From DATKBT01 sp035546295 (GTDB lineage Bacteria; Acidobacteriota; Thermoanaerobaculia; Multivoradales; Multivoraceae), in contig DATKBT010000016.1 in assembly GCA_035546295.1 (NCBI GenBank), positions 1-39,789 of the forward strand: a stretch of DNA of 39,789 nt, read 5' to 3'. Positions 34,100 to 39,789 of this stretch are shown in pieces. The position numbers were made by a program, and so were the translations under genes. Positions within the stretch are counted from its first letter, which is position 1, and each line of letters starts with the position of its first letter. The notes under the pieces are model-generated. The model saw nothing but the letters and a program-made list of their open reading frames with translations, was not told the DNA's origin and searched no databases.

Positions 34100-34649
34100 C
34101 GATCATCTCCCGATCGTCGCGAGCGAGCTGACTGGAGACCAGCCAGGCGCCTGCAGCCGAAGCGGCCAAACAGCCCGCGAGCACGAGCAGCACGGCGGGA
34201 GTGGTGGCCGCGGAGCCGACCACCCGCGATGCGTCGGCGAGGCTCCGTCCGAAGCTCGAGAGCTCGGCGAGGGAGCGACCGGAGGAGAGCACTCCCCGGG
34301 CGAGCCCGGCGACGACTCCGGAGGGACCGAGGCGCTCGATCAGGGATTCGGCGGTGGCGTTGAACAGGCCGGCCAGGAGCGCGGTCTGCACGGCGACCAG
34401 TGCAACGGCGGCACGCCAGAACCAGTGGCCTCCCAGCGAGACCGCCCGGCCCGGCATCGCCAGGGCAGCCAGCACCCCGTCGGCGAAGCCCGGCAGCGGC
34501 GAGAACGGCGCCCAGTCGCCGATCGCCTCGCGCAGCGCGAGATCGCAGCGATCATCCTCCTGCCGCTCGCGCTCGAGCTCGAGCCAGCGACGCACCGCGG
34601 CTGCACGCGCCAGGCGCTCTTCTCGAGTCATGGCTGGTTCCTGCTGCAT
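34086..34649 (-). CDS. Probable anti-sigma factor, two-helix membrane protein
   Basis: The protein has 187 residues from the ATG at 34649, preceded by GGAG at good spacing. The N-terminal part is charged and cytoplasmic ('REERLARAAAVRRWLELERE'). Membrane helices follow at about 'FWRAAVALVAVQTALLAGLF' and 'TPAVLLVLAGCLAASAAGAW'. No HxxxCxxC zinc motif is seen, so it is not a classical ZAS anti-sigma. The call rests on size, topology and position directly after an ECF sigma gene. A GTG at 34727 overlaps the sigma stop as GTGA and would add 26 residues, so coupling through that start is possible. Its 3' end overlaps the bactofilin-like gene by 14 bases. Confidence 0.65.
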   Translation of the reverse strand: MQQEPAMTREERLARAAAVRRWLELERERQEDDRCDLALREAIGDWAPFSPLPGFADGVLAALAMPGRAVSLGGHWFWRAAVALVAVQTALLAGLFNATAESLIERLGPSGVVAGLARGVLSSGRSLAELSSFGRSLADASRVVGSAATTPAVLLVLAGCLAASAAGAWLVSSQLARDDREMIGASS

Positions 34650-34723
34650 CCTCGACTCCGGCCGGGCGTTCGATCTTACCGGCTCGGTCCAACCCGCCCT
34701 ACGCCCCGCTCTCGGGTCCGGTT

Positions 34724-35293
34724 TCACGGTTCCTCGACCTCCTGCAGCAACGCCGCGAGCTCCTTTCGCGCTCGGTGGATGTTGGTCTTCACGGTGCCCA
34801 GCGGAAGGTCCAGGATCTCGGCGATCTCCTGGTATGCGAGGCCCTCGACGAAACGCAGCAGGACGACCTCCCGGTACTCGGGGCGCAGGGTGGCGATCGC
34901 CTGCTCCATCGCCTCCGCGAGGTCGCGGCGGTGGACGAGCTGATCGGGCGGCGGCGCGCCGACGTCCTCCAGGCGGTCCCCCAGCGCCTGTCCGTCCGGC
35001 TCGAACCGGTCGTCGAGCGAGTCCATGTCGAGGCGCTGGCGCCGCAGATGGTCGATCGTCGCGTTGTGGGCGATCTTGAACAACCAGCTCGAGAACTTTC
35101 GCGATGGATCGAAGCGGCGCAGGGCGCGAAAAGCCTTGATGAACGCCTCCTGCGCCAGGTCCTCGGCCAGCTCCGCATCCCGCACCATGCGCACGATCAG
35201 GCTGAAGACCGGGCGCTGATAACGCAGCACGATCTCTCGATAGGCATCCTGGGAGCCCTGGAGGGCCCGGGCCACCAGCTCGGCGTCGGTCAT
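34724..35293 (-). CDS. ECF-type RNA polymerase sigma factor (RpoE-like)
   Basis: A 189-residue ECF sigma factor. Region 2 is 'ALQGSQDAYREIVLRYQRPV', 'LAEDLAQEAFIKAFRALRRF' and 'FSSWLFKIAHNATIDHLRRQ'. Region 4 is 'LRPEYREVVLLRFVEGLAY' with the helix-turn-helix 'QEIAEILDLPLGTVKTNIHR' and 'ARKELAALL'. This is the common RpoE/SigW-like layout. The start ATG at 35293 gives a normal N-terminus. The frame stays open to 35470 through a 24-bp tandem repeat, but that stretch is not sigma-like. It is the first gene of sigma, anti-sigma, bactofilin-like membrane protein. Confidence 0.93.
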   Translation of the reverse strand: MTDAELVARALQGSQDAYREIVLRYQRPVFSLIVRMVRDAELAEDLAQEAFIKAFRALRRFDPSRKFSSWLFKIAHNATIDHLRRQRLDMDSLDDRFEPDGQALGDRLEDVGAPPPDQLVHRRDLAEAMEQAIATLRPEYREVVLLRFVEGLAYQEIAEILDLPLGTVKTNIHRARKELAALLQEVEEP

Positions 35294-35639
35294 GACAGGG
35301 TGGGAGCTCCGCCAGCGAGCGCCCGCACTCGCGGCGCTCGGCAGTCGCAGAGCGACGGACCGCTTCGGTGGGCGGGGGTGTCTCGGTGAGGAGCCAGCGA
35401 CACTATGGTACTCACCGAGGCCTGCGGCCGGGTACTCACCGAGGCCTGCGGCCGCGCCTCCTGTTACCATCCCGCGGCCTCTCCGTTCGGCGAGCCTCGG
35501 GGGCCGATCGCCGGTTCGCCCGCGCGGGACGGGCTCGAGACGGCGAGCCGCGCCCAGCGCTTTCCCTTTCCGACGCTTTCAGGACCACCACGTGTCGAAC
35601 AGCACCGCGATCACGAGCGCCCGCCGGGCGCAGGAGGCG
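35294..35639. other. Intergenic region upstream of the second ECF sigma gene
   Basis: Apart from the 24-bp tandem repeat listed separately, this 346-base region shows no gene or standard promoter. An inverted copy of part of the repeat (CTCGGTGAG at 35382-35390) faces it, forming a possible hairpin with CTCACCGAG at 35411-35419. Confidence 0.5.
35407..35454. repeat. Perfect tandem 24-bp repeat upstream of the ECF sigma gene
   Basis: Two identical 24-base units are adjacent at 35407-35430 and 35431-35454 (each GGTACTCACCGAGG then CCTGCGGCCG). They lie 114-161 bases upstream of the sigma start. The inner CTCACCGAG also occurs inverted at 35382-35390. The repeat could be a regulator site or a simple slippage duplication. 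Confidence 0.8.
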
Positions 35640-35928
35640 CTAGCAGCCCGTGGTGGAAGTCAGTATGGCCGCATTGCGAGCGCCGCAGGTCCAGATGCAA
35701 GGCGGGCCGACGGAGGCGATGCGGGGACATCGGCGAGGAGGTCCAACGCAGCAGATGGGCCTGCGCCGCCGCAACCCGAAGGGCGACAAGGACTTGCAGC
35801 GGAGCCGGCGGCGGGAAGCCGACCGAGAGAAAGCCAGCTCCCGCACTCGCACGACCGGCTTCTTGGCCGCCGGTGGAGCGGAAAGACCTTGTCGTGCGGG
35901 CGTGCTGAGTTTCACCACGGGCTGCTAG
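35640..35928. mobile_element. MITE-like element with 23-bp terminal inverted repeats
   Basis: The left end (35640-35662, CTAGCAGCCCGTGGTGGAAGTCA) and the inverted right end (35906-35928) agree at 21 of 23 positions. The first 16 bases are identical. The outermost CTAG at each end may be a 4-bp target duplication, leaving 19-bp repeats that begin CAGCCCGTGGTG. The element is 289 bases long, too short for a transposase. Frames of about 92 codons run through on both strands, but neither resembles a known protein. It is probably moved in trans by an insertion sequence with matching ends. It sits 16 bases upstream of the nucleotidase gene. Confidence 0.8.
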
Positions 35929-35944
35929 GGCCCCGGGGGGCGGC

Positions 35945-36943
35945 TTGAGCTCGCCAGCGACCAGCGACGAGCGCGAGCTCGCTCTCGCCGCGGTCGAGCG
36001 CGCCGCACGTCTCTGCCGCGCCGTCCAGGCCGAGCGGGGCGACTCCCTGACCCTGAGCAAGGAAGACCGCTCGCCGGTCACCGTCGCCGACTACGGGGCC
36101 CAGGCGATCGTCAGCCTGACGCTCGGCGATGGAGGCTTCGGGCTGCCCATCGTGGGCGAGGAGCGGGCCGCGGCGCTGCGTACCGAGGCCGGAGCGCCCC
36201 TGCGCAGCCAGGTGGTCGAGCACGTCCAACGCATCTTGCCGAACGCGACGGAAGCCCGGGTGCTCGAAGCCATCGACGCCTGCCGGGACGCCGGGGGCGC
36301 GAGCGGGCGGCGCTGGGTGCTGGACCCCATCGACGGCACCAAGGGTTACCTGCGGGGCGGTCAGTACGCGGTCGCCCTGGCGCTGCTCGAGAATGGCATC
36401 CCGGTGCTCGGCGTGCTCGGCTGCCCGGCGCTCGAAGCATCGGAAGGCGGCCGCGGGCTGCTGTTTTTCGCGGCGCGCGGCGAGGGGGCCGAGGAGCGCG
36501 CGTTCGGCGGCGACGCCGCGCCGCGCCCGATCCGCACCGACGAGCTCGACGACCCGCGCCGTGCGGTGTTCTGCGAGTCCGTCGAGGCCGCGCACTCGGC
36601 CCACGAGCGCAGCGAGCGGATCGCGTCGCGGCTCGGCGTCGAAGCCGAGCCGTTGCGCATCGACAGCCAGTGCAAGTACGCGGTGCTGGCGAGGGGAGAC
36701 GCCAGCATCTACCTCCGGCTGCCGCGCACCGGCGACTATCGCGAGAAGATCTGGGACCATGCCGCCGGTTGGATCGTCCTCAACGAGGCCGGCGGCCGGA
36801 TCACGGACGCCGAGGGGCGCCCGCTCGACTTCACCCTGGGCAGGACCCTCGATCGTAACCGCGGCATCGTCGCCACCAACGGTCCGCTCCACGATGTCGT
36901 GATGGAGGCGGTGCTGGCGACCGCTGCGGAGCCGGCGGCATGA
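35945..36943 (+). CDS. 3'(2'),5'-bisphosphate nucleotidase, HAL2-like
   Basis: A 332-residue inositol-monophosphatase superfamily enzyme. HAL2 members remove the 3' phosphate from 3'-phosphoadenosine 5'-phosphate (PAP) or PAPS in sulfur metabolism. Motifs are 'EDRSPVTVADYGAQAI', 'PIVGEE', 'WVLDPIDGTKGYLRGGQYA' (metal site, about 124-142) and 'EKIWDHAAGWIVLNEAGG' (about 267-284). 'TKGYLRGGQYA' and the ~330-residue length favour the HAL2 branch over the shorter CysQ. The start is TTG at 35945, the only sensible start before the conserved N-terminal helix, 16 bases after the MITE end. The stop overlaps the rmlB start as ATGA. Confidence 0.9.
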   Translation: MSSPATSDERELALAAVERAARLCRAVQAERGDSLTLSKEDRSPVTVADYGAQAIVSLTLGDGGFGLPIVGEERAAALRTEAGAPLRSQVVEHVQRILPNATEARVLEAIDACRDAGGASGRRWVLDPIDGTKGYLRGGQYAVALALLENGIPVLGVLGCPALEASEGGRGLLFFAARGEGAEERAFGGDAAPRPIRTDELDDPRRAVFCESVEAAHSAHERSERIASRLGVEAEPLRIDSQCKYAVLARGDASIYLRLPRTGDYREKIWDHAAGWIVLNEAGGRITDAEGRPLDFTLGRTLDRNRGIVATNGPLHDVVMEAVLATAAEPAA

Positions 36944-38187
36944 GCACTCTCCTGGTCACCGGCGGCGCCGGCTTCATCGGCTCGAACTTCGTGCGCCACG
37001 TCCTGGCGCTCGAGCCCGCGGCCGGCGTCGATCGGGTCGTGGTGCTCGACAAGCTGACCTACGCCGGCAGCCTGGAGAACCTGCGCGACGCCGAGACGGA
37101 TCCGCGCTTCGTCTTCGTCCACGGCGACGTCGCCGACCGCGACACGGTGGAAGCGGTGTTCCGCGACCACCGCCCGACCGCCGTCCTCAACTTCGCCGCC
37201 GAAAGCCACGTCGACCGGTCGATCGACGATCCGTCCGACTTCGTCGAGACCAACGTGCGCGGCTGCTTCGAGCTGCTGGACGCCGCGCGGCGAAACCTCC
37301 AGCGCGCTGGCGACTCGGCGCGCGAGGGCTTCCGCTTCCTGCAGGTCTCGACCGACGAGGTGTTCGGCAGCCTGGGGAAGACCGGCGCCTTCGTCGAGAC
37401 CACGCCTTACGATCCACGTTCCCCCTACGCGGCCTCCAAGGCGGCGGCCGACCACCTCGCGCGCGCCTACTTCCACACCTACGGTCTGCCGGTGGTGGTG
37501 ACCAACTGCTCCAACAACTACGGCCCCTATCAGTTTCCCGAGAAGCTGATCCCGCTGATGACGCTCAACGGCGCCGAGGGCAAGGACCTGCCGATCTACG
37601 GGGACGGCACCAACGTCCGCGACTGGCTCCACGTGGAGGACCACTGCCAGGGGCTGTGGACCGTTCTCGAGCGTGCGCCGCCCGGCGCCAGCTACAACCT
37701 GGGAGGGGAGTCGGAGCGCACCAACCTGCAGGTGGTCGACGCGCTCTGTGACGCTCTCGAGGCGGCGCGGCCGGCAAGGGACAACCCGGCGCTCGCCGCG
37801 CGCGGGCTGGCCAGCTACCGGGACCTGCGCCGGTTCGTGCGCGATCGGCCCGGCCATGATCAGCGCTACGCGATCGACCCCACCGCGATCCGTCGCGACC
37901 TCGGCTGGCGCCCGCGTCACGACTTCGAGTCCGGGGTCCGGTCCACCGTCGCCTGGTACCTCGAGAACGGCGACTGGTGCGCGGCGGTCCAGAGTGAGAG
38001 CAGCCGAGATCGGCTGGGGCTCGGAGTTTCGAGGAGCGAGAGCTCGAGGAGCCAGGATCCGCGTCACGGGAATGCCGGTCCGGGCGCTGCGGAGGCGGAG
38101 GATCCGTCTGCGCCCGATTCGGCACCGGGAGACCACCACGGCGCGGCGATCGACTCCAGAGAAGAGGGCCTCGGGGGTGGCGGGTGA
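36940..38187 (+). CDS. rmlB: dTDP-glucose 4,6-dehydratase
   Basis: Converts dTDP-glucose to dTDP-4-keto-6-deoxyglucose, the second step of dTDP-L-rhamnose synthesis. The protein has 415 residues. The NAD-binding motif 'GGAGFIG' is at 8-14. 'NFAAESHVDRSI' follows, then the catalytic 'STDEVFG' (about 136-142) and 'SPYAASKAAADH' with the Tyr-Lys pair. 'NCSNNYGPYQFPEKLIPLM' and 'YGDGTNVRDWLHVEDHC' are RmlB signatures. Standard RmlB ends near 'WYLENGDWC' (about residue 347). Here ~65 further residues of low complexity (S, R, E, G, D) run to a stop that overlaps rmlA. This tail looks like former intergenic sequence read through. The ATG overlaps the nucleotidase stop. Confidence 0.96.
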   Translation: MSTLLVTGGAGFIGSNFVRHVLALEPAAGVDRVVVLDKLTYAGSLENLRDAETDPRFVFVHGDVADRDTVEAVFRDHRPTAVLNFAAESHVDRSIDDPSDFVETNVRGCFELLDAARRNLQRAGDSAREGFRFLQVSTDEVFGSLGKTGAFVETTPYDPRSPYAASKAAADHLARAYFHTYGLPVVVTNCSNNYGPYQFPEKLIPLMTLNGAEGKDLPIYGDGTNVRDWLHVEDHCQGLWTVLERAPPGASYNLGGESERTNLQVVDALCDALEAARPARDNPALAARGLASYRDLRRFVRDRPGHDQRYAIDPTAIRRDLGWRPRHDFESGVRSTVAWYLENGDWCAAVQSESSRDRLGLGVSRSESSRSQDPRHGNAGPGAAEAEDPSAPDSAPGDHHGAAIDSREEGLGGGG

Positions 38188-39065
38188 AGGCGATCCTGCT
38201 CGCGGGCGGCGCCGGGACGCGACTGCATCCCGTCACCCTGGCGGTGAGCAAGCAGCTCGTCCCGGTCTACGACAAGCCCCTCGTCTACTACCCGCTCTCC
38301 ACGCTGATGATGGCCGGGATCCGCGAAGTCCTGATCATCACCACCCCCGTGGATCGTCCGGCGTTCGAGCGCCTGCTGGGCACCGGCGAAGGGCTCGGCC
38401 TGAGTCTCTCCTACGAGATCCAGGAGCGTCCGGAGGGGATCGCCCAGGCGTTCCTCATCGGGGCCGACTTCCTCGACGGCAGCAAGGCGGCGCTCGCCCT
38501 CGGCGACAACATCTTCTACGGGCACCGGCTCGGCCACATCGTCCAGCGCGCCGCCAAGCGCCGGCACGGCGCCACCGTGTTCGGCTACCGCGTCAAGGAC
38601 CCGGAGCGTTACGGCGTCGTCGAGTTCGACCGCGAGCACCGCGCAATCGGGCTCCACGAGAAGCCCAAGAAGGCCCCCTCGCCCTACGCGGTGCCGGGGC
38701 TGTACTTCTACGACCAGCGGGTCGTCGAGCTCGCCTCTTCGCTCCAACCCTCGAAGCGCGGCGAGCTCGAGATCACCGACCTCAACCGCCTCTACCTCGA
38801 GATGGGCGAGCTCCACGTCGAGCTCCTCGGCCGTGGCATCGCGTGGCTCGACACCGGCACCCACGAGGCCCTGCTGCAGGCCGCGAACTTCATCCAGGCG
38901 ATCGAGGACCGGCAAGGGCTCAAGGTCGCCTGCATCGAAGAGATCGCCCTGCAGATGGGCTTCATCGATCGCCAGCAGGCGCTCCACCTCGCCCGGAGCA
39001 TGAAGAACCGCGAATACGCCGCGTATCTGCGCAGCCGCATCGAAGAGGCCGAGCTCGAGGCGTGA
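38184..39065 (+). CDS. rmlA: Glucose-1-phosphate thymidylyltransferase
   Basis: Makes dTDP-glucose from dTTP and glucose-1-phosphate, the first step of dTDP-rhamnose synthesis. The protein has 293 residues, the usual length. Motifs are 'MKAILLAGGAGTRLHPVTLA' (nucleotide binding), 'KQLVPVYDKPLVYYPLSTLM', 'ALGDNIFYGHRLG', 'GVVEFD', 'LHEKPKKAPSPYAVPGLYFY' and 'ELEITDLNRLYLE' with 'WLDTGTHEALLQAANFI'. The GTG start at 38184 overlaps the rmlB stop as GTGA. The TGA stop overlaps the rmlC ATG by one base. The order rmlB-rmlA-rmlC is common. Confidence 0.97.
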   Translation: MKAILLAGGAGTRLHPVTLAVSKQLVPVYDKPLVYYPLSTLMMAGIREVLIITTPVDRPAFERLLGTGEGLGLSLSYEIQERPEGIAQAFLIGADFLDGSKAALALGDNIFYGHRLGHIVQRAAKRRHGATVFGYRVKDPERYGVVEFDREHRAIGLHEKPKKAPSPYAVPGLYFYDQRVVELASSLQPSKRGELEITDLNRLYLEMGELHVELLGRGIAWLDTGTHEALLQAANFIQAIEDRQGLKVACIEEIALQMGFIDRQQALHLARSMKNREYAAYLRSRIEEAELEA

Positions 39066-39661
39066 TGCGCGTTTGCGACACCGACCTGCCGGAGGTCAAG
39101 CTCGTCGAGCCCGCGGTGTTGCGCGACGAGCGGGGGTTCTTCCTCGAGACCTATCACCAACAGAAGCTCGCCGACGCCGGGCTCGACGCGATCTTCGTCC
39201 AGGACAACCACAGCTACTCCTCGCCGCGCGTCCTGCGCGGCCTCCACGCCCAGATCACCCGCCCCCAGGGCAAGCTGGTCCGGGTGACCGAGGGGGCGGT
39301 CTGGGACGTCGCGGTCGACATCCGCCCGTCCTCACCGACTTATCGGCGCTGGGTCGGGGTCGAGCTCAGCGCCGAGAACTTCCTCGAGCTGTGGGTTCCC
39401 CCCGGCTTCGCCCACGGCTTCTGCGTCCTCGGAGAGAGCGTCGCCCAGGTGCAGTACAAGTGCACCGACTTCTACGTCGCCGGCGACGAGATCAGCCTGC
39501 TGTGGAACGATCCCGACCTGGGAATCGACTGGCCGATCGTCGAGCCGCTGCTCTCGGCCAAGGACGCCTCTGCATCGACGCTGGCCGAGCTCGAGGCGAG
39601 GATGCCTCGGCGCTCGCACAGCGAAGCGGGCGCATCGGAAGGCCCGGAGAGGGCACCTTGA
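39065..39661 (+). CDS. rmlC: dTDP-4-dehydrorhamnose 3,5-epimerase
   Basis: Epimerises C3 and C5 of dTDP-4-keto-6-deoxyglucose on the way to dTDP-L-rhamnose. The protein has 198 residues. Landmarks are 'VLRDERGFFLETYHQQKLAD', 'FVQDNHSYSSPRVLRGLHAQ' (catalytic His near 60; most homologues have RGLHYQ), 'GAVWDVAVDIRPSSPTYRRW' and 'WVPPGFAHGFCVL'. A ~20-residue polar tail follows the usual end. The start is ATG 39065, overlapping the rmlA TGA; an in-frame GTG at 39062 is an alternative. Its stop overlaps the TTG of the next gene as TTGA. Confidence 0.96.
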   Translation: MRVCDTDLPEVKLVEPAVLRDERGFFLETYHQQKLADAGLDAIFVQDNHSYSSPRVLRGLHAQITRPQGKLVRVTEGAVWDVAVDIRPSSPTYRRWVGVELSAENFLELWVPPGFAHGFCVLGESVAQVQYKCTDFYVAGDEISLLWNDPDLGIDWPIVEPLLSAKDASASTLAELEARMPRRSHSEAGASEGPERAP

Positions 39662-39789
39662 GCGAACGCTGGAGCGAAGAGGACCGACGGAGCCTCGAGG
39701 AGCGGGGAATCTCCGGGCAGGAAGCCGAGCGGCAGCTCACCCTGCTGCGCACGCCGCCCCCTCCCACCCGTCTCGACCGGGCCGCGACC
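39658..39789 (+). CDS. Start of a DUF4301 family protein (cut by window edge)
   Basis: A TTG codon at 39658 overlaps the rmlC stop (TTGA), and the frame stays open for 44 codons to the window end. The visible residues, 'RWSEEDRRSLEERGISGQEA' then 'ERQLTLLRTPPPPTRLDRAA', match the characteristic N-terminus of DUF4301 proteins ('...EERGIS.EEVERQ...F.RL.RPAT'). The function of that family is unknown to me; members are large cytoplasmic proteins. The position after rmlC suggests a role with surface polysaccharide or nucleotide-sugar genes. rmlD, expected in a complete rml set, is not seen in the window. Confidence 0.75.
   Translation, partial: MSERWSEEDRRSLEERGISGQEAERQLTLLRTPPPPTRLDRAAT

Noticed and set aside
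35294..35470. N-terminal extension of the second ECF sigma factor through the 24-bp repeats
   Set aside because: The extra residues (repeated 'AAGLGEYP'-like) have no counterpart in sigma factors, and the ATG at 35293 gives a normal start.
35650..35928. 92-codon frames on both strands inside the MITE as genes
   Set aside because: Both are composed of repeat-end sequence and arginine-rich filler, without homology or ribosome binding sites. They arise from the element's symmetry.
1..39789. tRNA, rRNA or known riboswitch
   Set aside because: I saw no cloverleaf with a T-loop GGTTCGA-type motif in the right setting and no recognisable riboswitch core. A covariance-model scan would be the decisive test.

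Overview
The window is visibly GC-rich, densely coded bacterial DNA on both strands, with no RNA genes that I can see. The organism is Gram-negative: it has a TonB-dependent outer-membrane receptor, several lipobox proteins and dTDP-rhamnose synthesis genes. Two secreted proteins carry C-terminal modules that I associate with Acidobacteriota, in particular the Thermoanaerobaculia group: a duplicated ~105-residue domain ending in 'YFNP..DTSAF', and a PKD/PKD/Ig-like tail. That placement is an inference from family memory and has not been tested by a search.

Layout. Bases 1-2322 (minus strand) hold the heme genes hemE and hemH, with overlapping stop and start. Bases 2634-6174 hold a secreted PKD-domain protein (minus, with a strong terminator) and a divergent secreted protein of unknown function. 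Bases 6226-10984 (minus) hold a TonB-dependent receptor behind a perfect Fur-box palindrome, and a DUF885 peptidase containing an 18-bp tandem repeat. Bases 11350-12844 encode a Tat lipoprotein metallophosphoesterase and a small lipoprotein. Bases 13063-19451 form a branched-chain-amino-acid-type ABC importer cluster: livG, an AMP-forming acyl-CoA ligase, livH, livM and livK. Its second ATPase, livF, lies 7.5 kb away on the other strand, next to tyrA.

Bases 19819-23075 encode an ECF sigma factor translationally coupled to a large single-pass membrane protein with a von Willebrand A (YfbK-like) domain. This is the most unusual system in the window. It is followed by a terminator and a 942-residue secreted protein (23462-26290). 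That protein's stop codon shares the palindrome CTAG with the stop codon of a convergent GNAT acetyltransferase. Bases 26287-29018 (minus) hold a small membrane protein, tyrA, livF and the GNAT gene.

Bases 29289-32529 form a tight operon: M19 dipeptidase, NUDT19-like Nudix hydrolase and LACTB2-like metallo-beta-lactamase hydrolase, closed by a nested palindromic terminator. Bases 32696-35293 (minus) hold a second ECF sigma module: sigma factor, likely anti-sigma protein, and a bactofilin-like membrane protein. Bases 35640-35928 are a MITE-like element with 23-bp terminal inverted repeats. Bases 35945-39789 hold a chain of overlapping genes: a HAL2-like 3'(2'),5'-bisphosphate nucleotidase, rmlB, rmlA, rmlC and the start of a DUF4301 gene cut by the window edge. 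rmlD is not present in the window.
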